64,000 nt of DNA, taken from NCBI GenBank assembly GCA_025201765.1, contig MU623449.1, positions 9,036 to 73,035 of the forward strand. Direction: 5' to 3'. Position numbers and translations under genes: made by a program. The notes under the pieces are model-generated. The model was not told where the DNA came from and made no database searches. It worked only from the letters and a program-made list of their open reading frames with translations. Each line of letters opens with the position of its first letter. The stretch's first letter is position 1. This document shows, in pieces, positions 11,751-22,603 of this stretch. The DNA is from Daldinia sp. FL1419 (Eukaryota; Ascomycota; Sordariomycetes; Xylariales; Hypoxylaceae).

Positions 11751-14700
11751 ATGTCAGAAATTCCGGAGCCACCAAGTCTACCTTTCCTAGGTCACATTAC
11801 AGAGATCGATAGAGAACTTCCCTTGCGCTCATTCATATCGCTTGCCGATAAGTATGGTGAGTAGTACTGGATCTAGGATACTCTTCTTTTTTATTTTTTT
11901 TTTTATTAATACCTCTTATAGGTGAAATATACCGACTTCGCCTTCCTGGAAGGTCTTTGGTAGTTTCTTCAAGCCATCGTTTAGTAGATGAGCTTTGCGA
12001 TGAGAAGCGATTTATCAAGATTCCAAAATCCGCTCTTAACGAAATTCGAAACGGTGTTCACGATGGCTTATTCACAGTGAGTGTAACCCAAGGTGGGCGT
12101 TGGCGACTTATGGGGCTAATCAAGATCATAGGCTCGACCCGAAGAACCTAATTGGGGTATCGCTCATCGAGGTTCGTGTATCAAGGCTCTAACAAACCTT
12201 TGCCATGCTTACATTAAATAGTTTTGATGCCTGCATTTGGCCCCTTATCGATCCGAGGTATGTTTGATGAGATGCACGAGATTGCAACTCAGCTGTCAAT
12301 GAAATGGGCTCGATACGGACCTCAGCACCCTATCGACGTTTCTGAAGACTTCACTCGTCTCGCGCTTGATACGCTCGCTCTTTGCTCGATGGGCTACCGC
12401 TTCAACAGCTACTATACCTCGGAACTTCACCCGTTCGTTGCAGCTATGGGTGATTTCCTCACAGAGTCCGGCAACAGGCCAAACAGAACCATGCCTGCTT
12501 GGTTCTACCGGAATGAAGACGCCAAGTACTGGGCTGATATAGAGGTTTTGCGGAAAACATCCGATGAAGTTCTCCAGGAGCGTAAACGCAATCCATCCAA
12601 CCGCAAGGATCTTCTAAACGCCATGCTTACCGGCGTGGACCCGAAAACTGGTCAGCACATGACTGACTCAAGCATCACCGACAACCTTATTACATTCTTA
12701 ATTGCTGGCCACGAAACGACATCGGGATTATTATCATTTGTGTTCTTTGAACTCTTGAAACACCCTGAAGCTTATCGGAAGGCTCAGCAGGAGGTCGACA
12801 CCGTCATCGGAAAAGGCCCCATCACCGTTGAGCATATGTCTAAGCTCCCGTATATTGTAGCTGTAAGTAAACCATCCCAAATCCCTTATCAGGGATGTAT
12901 TTATTTCGCGAGCCAAATCCATGGTCATCTAAATAGAGAGAATTCAATACTGACACATGTAGGTGATGCGCGAAACCCTGAGGTTATGCTCCCCTATTCC
13001 ACAGATCGGTGTCACGCCGAAAGAGGATACCATCCTCGGCGGAAAGTATGCGGTAAAGAAAGACGAAGTGACCGTTCTACTTCTGGCAAAAATGCACTTG
13101 GACCCGGCTGTGTACGGCGAAGATGCCGGAGAATTCAAGCCGGAGCGCATGTTAGACGAACCATTCAATAAGCTTCCTAAAAACGCATGGAAACCTTTCG
13201 GAAATGGCCTCCGAGCAGTAGGTAACTTCGCAGATGGCTAATTGTGCATTTTTAACTAATATCCTCTAGTGTATCGGCCGTCCGTTTGCCTGGCAGGAGG
13301 CTACATTGGCTATCGCCATGCTCCTACAGAACTTCAACTTCGTCCTAGATGACCCCTCTTATACCCTAGCCATAAAGCAGACGTTGACCATCAAACCGAA
13401 GGCTTTCCGGATGAGGGCGACTCTCCGTGACGGAATGACGCCAGGTCAATTGGAGCATCGTCTAGCTGGAACACCTGAATCGCCAGCGGATGCCCTGAAC
13501 GGACTTACTTTAAACAACCCTTTAGCGTCAGCCACAGAAGGTAGCGGAAAGCCTATTACGGTCCTATACGGAAGTAACAGCGGTACTTGCGAAGCTCTCG
13601 CCCAAAGAGTAGCCAGTGACGCATCACGCCAGGGATTCAAGGTATCCAAGATTGACATTTTAGATACTGCAAATGGAAACCTACCGAAAGGACAGCCTGT
13701 CGTAATTGTCACTGCATCATACGAGGGAGCGCCGCCGGATAATGCTGCTCATTTCGTCTCATGGCTGGAGAGTGTCAAGGATAAGACGGAATTTGAGGGA
13801 GTGCAGTACGTCGTATTTGGTGTTGGTCACCACGATTGGGCACAGACTTTCCACAGGATACCTAAGTTGGTTGACAGCAAGCTTGAAGAAGGCGGCGCTA
13901 CTCGTGTCGCAAATATGGGACTCACTGACGTTGGAAATGGCGATGCATTCGCTGATTTCGAGGCGTGGGAGGATGATGTGCTATGGCCATCGCTTAACAA
14001 GCAATACGGCACATCTAAGCCCGAGACAGACGTGTCGTCAACTGCTGGCTTGAAGGTATCAATCACGAGCCCACGCACGTCTACCCTGCGACAAGATGTT
14101 ATGGAAGGTCTAGTAGTCGACACTCGCACTTTGACGGCCGAAGGAGAACCCGTCAAGAAGCATATCGAAATTGTGCTTCCGAGCGATGAGACTTACCGAG
14201 CTGGTGACTACCTAGCGGTTCTACCTATAAATCCTAAGCAGATTGTCGAACGGGCTATGCGTAAATTTCATCTTCCGTGGGACGCACATATTACCATTGC
14301 CGGCGATGGAATGACATCTCTTCCCACAAACGCCTCGCTACCCGCCCACAGCATTTTTGGTGCTTATGTGGAACTTTCCCAGCCAGCAACAAAGAGGGTA
14401 AGTTAACGGAATGCTCATATTCGAATACTTTATCATAGTAGAAACCGCTAACAGTATTGCAGAATATCAGCACTCTAGCCGAAGCCGCAAAAGATGAGAC
14501 CGAGAAAGAAGCCCTTAAGAACCTCGCAAAGGATTCTGAAGAAGTATTTGCCAAGCGTATATCTGTGCTGGACCTTCTGGAGAAGTATAAATCAGTCGAC
14601 TTACCGCTAGGTGCCTTCTTAGCCATGCTCCCGCCGATGCGTGTGCGACAATAGTATGTTTGCCCAACCTTCGTTGTAATCTAACAGTCGACTATAATAC

Positions 14701-15392
14701 TAACCTTGACTAGCTCCATCTCCTCCTCTCCTCTATGGAACCCGTCTCACGTTACCCTGACCTTCTCAGTCCTCGAGGCGCCATCCAAGTCTGGCCAGGG
14801 CACATATGTCGGCGTAGCATCCTCGTACTTGGCGTCCCTCGCACCTGGAGACAAGCTACATATTGCTGTCCGCCCATCTCACGCAGCCTTTCACTTACCG
14901 CAAGACGTCGAGAACACACCCATCATTTGCGTGGGTGCAGGTACAGGTCTCGCTCCCTTCCGGGGCTTCATCCAAGAGCGCGCTGCCATGATCGCTGCCG
15001 GCCGTACGCTAGCACCTGCCCTCCTATTTATCGGATCCCGTGAACCGGGCCGCGACGATCTGTACGCCGATGAATTAGCAGAGTGGGAGAGCGCCGGGGC
15101 CGTAACTGTTCATCGGGCGTTTAGCCGCAAGCCCGAGGCCGCAGGCGGGAACCGATATGTGCAAGACGCTCTGCGGACATATCAAGACGAGGTCCTAAAG
15201 CTCTGGAGCGATGGCGCCAAACTATACATTTGCGGATCGCGAGCCGTCGGCGACGGTATCAAGGAGGCTATTGTTGACCTGATCAAGAAGGGAGCGCAGG
15301 AAACTCAGGGCAAGGACGTGACGGACGAGCAGGCAGCCCGCTGGTGGGAAGGCATGCGCAATACCCGATACGCTACGGACGTTTTCGACTAG
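11751..15392 (+). CDS. CYP505-type self-sufficient cytochrome P450 / reductase fusion
   Basis: Fatty-acid-type hydroxylase that carries its own NADPH-P450 reductase (P450BM3/P450foxy class); probably cytosolic, as no N-terminal anchor is seen. Eight exons: 11751-11856, 11922-12076, 12132-12171, 12222-12862, 12963-13217, 13270-14397, 14463-14653 and 14714-15392, giving 1064 residues, the normal size. The I-helix AGHETT is near 262-267, the K-helix ETLR near 318-321, and the heme loop FGNGLRACIGRPF has the thiolate Cys at residue 400. The FMN domain starts near 495 with YGSNSGTCEALA. The FAD motif RQYSIS is near 837 and NADPH-binding GAGTGLAPFRGF follows. Exon 3 is a 40-nt micro-exon encoding the EEPNWGIAHR segment. 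The start at 11751 (MSEIPEPP) matches the family; an upstream in-frame ATG at 11676 would add 25 residues. The exact substrate cannot be told from sequence. Confidence 0.95.
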
Positions 15393-16225
15393 AGCATGTT
15401 TGAATACTCCTGCCGTAAATATTGGTTAATAACTTGACGGAGGACTATTGTATTTTGACTAGATTTTATATATACCTCAGATAGACTAAGTGTTTGCACA
15501 TATGGCGGCTAGCCGAGCAGCAGAAAGGGGTAATTAGGGGTAGCACTCTGTTCTCTCCTTAGTGGAGAGTTGGTTATAATTTGACATCATTACTTTAAGA
15601 TCGTTGCCTTGTGTTTAGCTTGATAAGTCTACTTTTCGTGCCTCAAGAACTATGGGTAGCCCCTTACATCTTGTTGACCTTGAAGGGGCCTTAGATCAGA
15701 TGTACACGGTAGCCAATCGCATCCTATCCTATTAGAATTCTAGAACACTTGCCATCTTCAGCGGATTCGGCGGGACGGCTTGGCATTAGATTTATCCACG
15801 GCCATGGCGTCGTATTCCAGCGTAGCTAGCAAGATAAGGCCCGCAATAGTCGGACGAATACGCCTAAACGAGAAGTTGGTTTCGGATGGATTGCGACGAC
15901 GCATTGTATCTAGACATCCATTAAACTTATCGCACGTTAAATATCTACGCTACTCTTGTAATGCGACGAGATATTTGTTGAGCTTGTGTCGTGCTACAAT
16001 CATTATTTGCGACCTAGATATAAAACAACTGCTGGGGATCCGATTTTATGCACCCCTTCTAAGCCATCATCAGTCAAGTACATCTCAATAAGTCAAGATC
16101 GAGTTTCCATATAGTTTGAAGCATTCTGCTGCGGCTTTTTTCTTTCTTTCATTCTATGCTAATATCCATATTGACTCAGTTCACCGGTAGCCTCGACAAT
16201 TCCAGTCTAAATCCAGTCATACAAT
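15393..16225. other. intergenic downstream of CYP505
   Basis: Tandem gap of 0.8 kb between two plus-strand genes. No gene, RNA or notable repeat was supported. Confidence 0.5.
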
Positions 16226-16720
16226 ATGTCGGACGCTGGCGACGTCATCTCCAAGCTCAAAGTGACAGTCCGCCAAGTCAGCAGCACGTCTTCCTCCCCG
16301 CCGAAGCTAGCGGTCGCAGTCACCAATACGCACTCTAGCGGGGTGACGATCCTGTCCTGGAACTCCCCGCTGGACCCGTTAGCGTTGCAGTTAGGCCTCG
16401 TGTCGTTTGTACACGCCGGTAGCGATGGCCCCATTCAGATTCCGACAATTCAGATCAGGCGTAAAATGCCGCCGGGGCCGGACGCCCTAATCACGATCGG
16501 GGCGGGCCAGACTAAAGAGCAGGAGCTGGAGCTCAAGGATCCTATCGTGCCACTGGACAAGCTACGTGGCAAGGTGAGGGTCGCATGTGCAGGAGAGTGG
16601 ATGGGTGTCTGGCTTTCAGAGGCCGCGGCCATCACTAAGGATTCCCTGGAGAAAGCTGGCGCCAGTGACGACACTTTTCGAGGGGCTTTTCAAAGTGAGG
16701 CAGTCGAAATGGAGATATAG
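16226..16720 (+). CDS. small beta-sandwich-like protein, deuterolysin-prodomain-like
   Basis: Single-exon protein of 164 residues with no signal peptide and no membrane segment, so probably intracellular. The pattern of residues 9-105 (LKVTVRQV ... LAVAVTNTHSSGVTILSWNSPLD ... PDALITIGAGQTKEQELEL) resembles the beta-sandwich that precedes the catalytic domain in M35 deuterolysin metalloproteases. There the same order appears: a hydrophobic strand, a V-x-N turn, a PDAL segment and a PG-type turn followed by an acidic strand. The HExxH zinc motif and the rest of the protease are absent, so it is not a peptidase. The similarity is from memory of the family and is an inference. Similar short free-standing proteins occur in many ascomycetes with unknown function. 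Confidence 0.65.
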   Translation: MSDAGDVISKLKVTVRQVSSTSSSPPKLAVAVTNTHSSGVTILSWNSPLDPLALQLGLVSFVHAGSDGPIQIPTIQIRRKMPPGPDALITIGAGQTKEQELELKDPIVPLDKLRGKVRVACAGEWMGVWLSEAAAITKDSLEKAGASDDTFRGAFQSEAVEMEI

Positions 16721-18244
16721 AAGCTACCTTAAATTGGCTTAATTAGGAAGGCATTTTTGGTAAAGTTGTCGACGCCCGATCGTACGAGATGGTTATCATC
16801 TTTCTAAAATTTTCAGGATGATGGTGGGATGGATAGCTCTCTATATTAATGGACGAATTGAGGCTATTCGATATTGACCAGACGATTCAAACGTGAACAT
16901 GTTCATTCCTCCTATGGTTTAAAATACGCTAGATGAAAGAAATGGTGTTCGCGATGGACACATGGATAGATATATAGGCACCTAAAGAGATGGGTTGCTG
17001 TAGGATTTATCTAAGACTGTAAAGTGAGGTATCATTTTTTTTTTTTTTTTTTAACGTTGTAGAGGGCATTGTTAGTGCGTATAAAAAGTGAGATTGGGTA
17101 TTAAATAAGGTACCCCAACGTATGTATGAACCTGGAGCCTGACGTAACTGTACATAGTTTAGCTTCTTATTCGTACAGTCGTTTGACAGTCAAAACCGTG
17201 GAGCCATACCATTTTAGGTTTAACTAGGACCGTAGAGATACTGGGGTAAGGCCTCATCGTTCTAGAATAGCGTCAAAAAAGCTGGCGCACTCCCCGCCAA
17301 ATAACACTATAATCTCTAATACTTAATATCGAAAACTTCGTTTATGAAAGATATATCAACATTAAAAGTAAAAATTACGAAAAAATATAATGTAAATATT
17401 TATTTAATATTATATTAAACTCTATTTTTCAATAATTTCTCAGATTTTTATTTCGTTATTAAATGTCTTTGAGAAATATAATATATTTGTATATTTCAGT
17501 AGTGCGTGCGCCAGCTTTTTTGACGCTGTTCTGACTGCTAGATCAAGCTACGACTTCAGGCTATCCTAGGGCATCCAGGTACCTAACCTAGATTTCAGCC
17601 TCAAATATATCCCAACCTGTGATAACGATATAATATGTGTAAATATGCAGGTTAGGTGCATATGATACGGTGCTATGGAAGGTACGAATGCTGATGTATG
17701 TACATTTAGTGACTAAAGGGCAATACAACGCGCACTCAGGTACAAGGTAGATACGTATCTTAACTTTTGACTTCCTTTCCAAGCTTTCTTCTCGTCCGAA
17801 AACTTGTCCAAGATTATTTTCAACTCACAACCCTCTTTTTTTCAATTCTACTCCTTTCACTTTCTACTTCTAATCGCCGACCCATCATCTTTTGTGCACT
17901 CTTTACGATTCTTCCTACGTTGCAACAAATCCTGATTCCACGGATAATATTTTCCCACACGGCATGGGCCCTTGAGGTGTCCGCGCATCGCCATCCACCC
18001 TTCGTTTATTGGCCTGGATATAAATCATCTGAATTATCTGAATCACCTGGATCGCCCGGGCCTTTCTCGCTGTCATTAATTCCCTTCCCCCGACACCTAA
18101 GGTTGGGCGATTTGATTAAGGGTGGTCCTAAGCCAGTAACAATATCGCCGCAGGATATTGTCATCACTACCGTCGCTCACTTCCATACCTGATTACTACC
18201 TTCCTGGCGTTGATTTAAAATATTAAAAAGCTTCTTAATCAAAC
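16721..18244. other. intergenic with MITE-like insertion
   Basis: 1.5 kb gap. It contains a T run near 17036-17052 and the AT-rich element at 17269-17527 that is described separately. The pyrimidine-rich segment at about 17770-17900 probably belongs to the promoter or 5' UTR of the 18245 gene. Confidence 0.5.
17269..17527. mobile_element. MITE-like non-autonomous element with 22-bp terminal inverted repeats
   Basis: A 22-bp sequence at 17269-17290 (core GCGTCAAAAAAGCTGGCG) is repeated exactly in inverted orientation at 17506-17527. The two copies flank about 215 bp that is very AT-rich and has no coding capacity. Size, perfect terminal repeats and AT-rich interior fit a miniature inverted-repeat transposable element. 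No clean target-site duplication is seen: the flanks read AGAAT and TGTTC, so an insertion footprint is not proven. The AT-richness could also reflect repeat-induced point mutation. Confidence 0.65.
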
Positions 18245-19521
18245 ATGGCGGACAACATGTTGTCTCCGTCCTCCCCCCTCCGTCTATCGATGCCAGTGGA
18301 TCTGCAGCGCTTCACCTGCTTTGCCAACTTTCCGTTCGATATCCGCCATCAGATCTGGGAAGAAATCATCTACACCCCCGGCATTCATTTCCTCAAATTC
18401 GAAGAGAACGACGACGTTTTAGATTCGCCTAACGATTTCAACTCATTGGGTCCCCAATACGCAACTAAGTCTGGCGGAGATACCAAATCGTCCAAGTTTA
18501 CCAGCACCCTCAAGCCCGTATTCCCCTTTCCGGCAGCCGACAAGTCTTACTATCTTACTATGAACAAAACTTTCACTCAGCTATCGTTGACATGCAACGA
18601 GGCGAAGAAGCTGGTGGAGAATCTGGTGGGACGCCCGGGAAACCTAACTTTGGATAGTGGTCGCCTTGTTCACTTGGAGAGGTCTTCTGATATTGTTTGT
18701 TTTGACTATCCTGGAGCCACATGGTCACGATCCTTGGGTTTTTGGGCCGAGCGCCTGGATCAAGACCAACTAGCTAAGATTCGTCGCGTGGCTATCCGCT
18801 ATAGTACGAAGTGGGATGATGAATGTCGCGTTTGCCGTACTTGTGGCATCATCCATACTTATCATCGTGATCACGGCAATATGCGTCCCCGACACGCCTA
18901 CGAGTTTGCTTCCCTATTCAAGAATCTTGAGTCGTTTTACTTTATGGACTGTCTGGCGGTTCGTAAGCAACGCGACAAGTCAAAGCCGACCTCATGCATC
19001 TTCGCAAAGCGAGGTAAGTGAACCATGGATTTTCTTTGTCCTGATTGAAGCTAACAGCCAAATAAGTATACGGGGATAAGGGCGAGAGCTTCGCTAGCGG
19101 AGAGGGAGGACGCACATACTACGAAGTCGACCCTCAGCTCTGCAAGGTTAACACACATGTCTTCCGCACCCTCGCCTGGGTTCGCGAGAACTACATCGCT
19201 CACTGCAGAAAGCATTCTAGAGGTCCGGCCGACCCAGAGAAGGTCAAATTCAAGGTCTTGACGTGCGAGTGGGACACCGATGAGCTAGTCTCTACGAAGC
19301 AGCAAGAGCCGGTTTCGGGCCGTGCCGTCTCCGCCTATAAGCGTCAGAAGACGAAGGCGTGGAGCCTTACGGACAGCTTCAGAAAGATGAGCCTCGATAG
19401 TGATACACCCGAGCCTAGCGGCAAGCTATACAACAGCGAACTCCCGGTAGTCTTCGGCGACGGTGGCAAGTCGAAATTCGAGTTTACCTGGGAGATACCC
19501 TTTTCGACATTACACAAGTAG
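18245..19521 (+). CDS. 2EXR domain-like protein
   Basis: Two exons, 18245-19013 and 19067-19521, joined by a 53-nt intron, give 407 residues. Residues 20-45 (FTCFANFPFDIRHQIWEE) carry the F-x-x-FPxxIRxxIWE signature of the fungal 2EXR family (related to F-box-like regions). This family is large and expanded in Pezizomycotina, and its biochemical role is unknown. The centre has a CRVCRTCG cluster near residues 195-202, which could bind a metal, with His-Tyr-His just after it. The C-terminal third is Lys/Ser-rich and then ends in strand-like FEFTWEIPF. No signal peptide or membrane helix is visible. The splice site is supported by frame and by continuation of ordered sequence. Confidence 0.75.
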
Positions 19522-20537
19522 CCGATAGATGCTACTCCGTCCGTTTTTTTTTTCGTCGGGTGGATCCTAGGCGGTAAAATACTCACAGCATGGCGTACTG
19601 GACCATAAAGAATACCTTTGTTTCCTCTGTTTATTTCTTCATTTCTAGGTGTTGATACCCAATCGTTGCAGGCGTTATCGGTCACAACAGGGGTCTGAGG
19701 AGGGAAAATGATTCTTCCCACAAGGAAAGAAAAAAGAGTCATCTTACGAATAACGAACAATCGATTGAAAATCACATTAAAATTTTCAGTAGCTTTGCTT
19801 CCATTGCATTATCGGATCGCAATGAATAGCCAAGCTTCCAGTGCTTGCTACCTTTTTAATTCTAGCAGGGTAGATGTTGTACAGTCGGAGTTTCGTGTCG
19901 TTACAGAGAGAGCCTGCTACAGACGCTCTCACAAAGAGTCAACACGCGTCGTTTTGTTAATAATTAAGAATACATATTTATTGCTCCGCTTGGTGCGTGC
20001 ACCCTAATGTTTTTGCTCAATGGGCATACTTAGGTATGTGCATCATTGGAATCCGAGTAAATACTTGAGAGTACGTAGTAGTAGTAAGGGGCCGTGAAGA
20101 TTATGTGCATAAGAAAATGTCTACGTTTTGTTTTATTCGCGGCTTTGACGGGATTGCGAATACCATGCCAAATATATATGATTATTCCAACGTACAAATC
20201 AGCACCTCCCAGAGAATTGTCGTATATTATAGAAGCTCACGATAACCTTAGAAGCGCGGAGACGTGCACTCGGATCCTTTGAGTATGATGGTAGTTTTCA
20301 CTGACATATACCCACCAGCCGGGTCTCCTGAGACGAAGAGGGCTTTGATTAATGTTTATCGGGCCTCGTTGGTCCCCCTATGGATGCTTAACGATGAACC
20401 GAGATTATCACCCGAGCGAGGTTTCAGCCATACATAACTGCGGTAGCAGCTTTATACGTAGAGCAATTATCCTTTGGATTGATGTATTCGTTACACACGT
20501 GTATGTAGGGTATATATTTCAAGGTCTTCCAGCGACC
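19522..20537. other. convergent intergenic region
   Basis: 1 kb between the 3' ends of the 2EXR gene and the Zn2Cys6 gene. No feature is supported beyond ordinary 3' flanks. Confidence 0.5.
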
Positions 20538-21966
20538 CTATATTCCAGCTTCGTTTACCGACTGAAGCCGGGCTTTCTCAACCGTATCTTTCAACGTCCA
20601 CACGCGTTCATTCACACCTTCAATAAGCCCGCCACCTAATTCCTTCTGGAGCATATCGAAATGGCGCGGATGGGATATCAACCCTGAAACACCCTGTTGC
20701 CTCTGATCTGGTAATATCCCCAGCCCCCGATCGATGTTGTCGAGGAAATACAGCACCGTCTGGCAGTAGAACATGCTTGCTAGTCTCCCGCTAAACATGT
20801 AAAACGCGCCGAGCTGGATGCCTTTGCTGGGGTCGGAGAGGTTAAGGGGGGAGCGGTCGACGCCGATGGCGCGCCGGTGCGCGTGGAAGAACATGACTTC
20901 CCAGAGGTTGATCATTTGCACGTAGCAGCTTACGAGGACGCAGGCGAACGGGGTTATGAGAAGCGCGTATTGCTCGGCTAGGATGTCTCCGAGAGCGGCT
21001 TGGTGGCTTTCCTCTCGAGGTGGTGGTGGTGGTGGTGGTGCTGATAACGGATGCGCGACGTAAGGCCAAGAATCCGCCGCGGTTCCATCATCGCTAACGA
21101 CGCGCCCGGGTTGGTACAACGACTCGGGCTCGTGCTTGACAACCCAGATCAGATTCGTAATGGCCTGCTGAAACCTCTGGGCCATGATGAGGAATTTCTC
21201 GGCGAGCGAAACCCCGTCGCCGGCCGGGGGAGGCGGGTGATCAACGAAGGTGACGAAGTTCACCTTGCCGCTTTCGTCTAGTTCCTGGAGGGCCTTCCAG
21301 TGGGAATGCAGATCAACGTTGAGCTGAGAGAGTTCCTTCAGGCATTCGTGCCGATCTAGCTTCGCTGTAAAGAGGCTGTGCACTTCAAGGGGATCCCTGC
21401 TCGGCGGGCTCCCGGGGTTGAGGCGGTTCACCTCGTTCCACTCAGGGGTCCTGAGGTCGGAAAATGGTAACGTTAAGTTTAGGTCGAGATCGTTTATATC
21501 GCTTTGTGGCAATGATGGCAACGACTGTGTCTCGTTGAATAGACTGTTGACTTGTGCAAAGTCGTCTAGTCCTGGCAATAGACTATATGGGTTTTGACTT
21601 GGCGGTATGCTACAGGGAGTATTCGCGGCATCCGCGGCACCGTGGCTCTCTTGTTCAATTAATTGAATAGAAGAGCCGTTTGTGTCAGCCACCAGGTCGC
21701 CTCTTGCGGGCTTTGACGCGGTCGCTTTCCGCGGACGCCCTGGCGGCTTAGCCGGCGCAACTGAGCAGTAGAGGTCTAACCGTAAGCAGCGAGTGCATTT
21801 CTCCTGATTCTCATCTCGCAAACACCTCAGCTTCGAGCGTCGACACCTATTAAACATGAGTTTATGAGTTCATGTAGGAAACAAGGTACATTTCAGGGGG
21901 TATAGGGATATACCGGTCACAAGCAGTGCGCTTCAAGCTTGATCTAGCGTGAGGAGTTGTCGCCAT
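20538..21966 (-). CDS. Zn2Cys6 transcription factor, AflR-like
   Basis: Fungal binuclear zinc cluster regulator of 453 residues, predicted nuclear. Exon 1 is 21966-21914 and exon 2 is 21846-20538. The intron splits the zinc cluster between Asp17 and Arg18, a common place in this family. The cluster is complete: Cys16, 19, 26, 35, 38 and 45, spacing C-X2-C-X6-C-X8-C-X2-C-X6-C, followed by a Pro/Arg-rich AT-hook-like GRPRK. The C-terminal region (VSCYVQMINLWEVMFFHAHR and LGAFYMFSGRLASM) resembles the aflatoxin-regulator type C-terminal domain rather than the large fungal-specific domain; this is a judgement by eye. A proline run (seven P) lies in the middle. It sits next to an MFS pump transcribed in the same direction, which suggests local regulation. 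Four tandem CGGAATG units lie 290-320 bp upstream of its start. Confidence 0.88.
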
Positions 21967-22603
21967 CTCATGATATTTACGCTTAGGTATGTATTAACCT
22001 AGCGTATTTACTAGCTCTCGTAGTTAAGACTCTCGAATCTCGAAGATAGTCGGGAGAGGTTTATTGGCATGACGAATATTCCAAGATGGGGAGAGTTGAT
22101 ACGATTACGACTTGGCAACAAGATAATTGAAAAGATAATTGAAAAGAAAAGGAGATTTTTATTACATAATCTGACCTCATTCACCGGGCGGGACCTTTCT
22201 TAACCCTTACAAGTTCGGGGTCCGAAGTCAATTCCATAGGTATTTAAAAAGCACCCGGAATGCGGAATGCGGAATGCGGAATGCCAGACTGAGGTAGCCA
22301 TAATACGTGAACCCGCTGAGCCACCCTCCCGCACAGACATCTCCTTGTTGATTCCTAGCTATCTAATAGGTGGCGAGTACGATTATACTATGTATTGTAC
22401 ATAGTAGTCTTATAGAAACCCCCTTATTCACTCTATATGTACGTTTATGTAGCATCAGTTACAACCATGCGGTCCGGCTCTTCCACTCGTCCAATAAATC
22501 AGCCAAGTTGAAGTCATGAATCACTTACAGTAAGTCTTTATGCTAAAATCATATTGAAAATAATGTTATGAAAAGATTACGTGGTACCTAGACTTAACCA
22601 TCT
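21967..22603. other. promoter region of the Zn2Cys6 gene
   Basis: This 0.64 kb separates the 3' end of the MFS gene from the start of the regulator. It contains the CGGAATG tandem repeat at 22256-22283. No gene is seen. Confidence 0.6.
22256..22283. promoter_or_regulatory. four tandem CGGAATG repeats upstream of the Zn2Cys6 gene
   Basis: The heptamer CGGAATG occurs four times head to tail with no spacer. It lies about 290-320 bp upstream of the regulator start codon. CGG half-sites are the usual target of Zn2Cys6 proteins, so this is a candidate autoregulatory site. It could equally be a simple microsatellite; function is inferred. Confidence 0.4.

Noticed and set aside
17767..18192. 141-codon frame before the 2EXR gene
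   Set aside because: It opens at a TTG rather than an ATG and reads through pyrimidine-rich leader DNA, so it is more likely promoter or 5' UTR.
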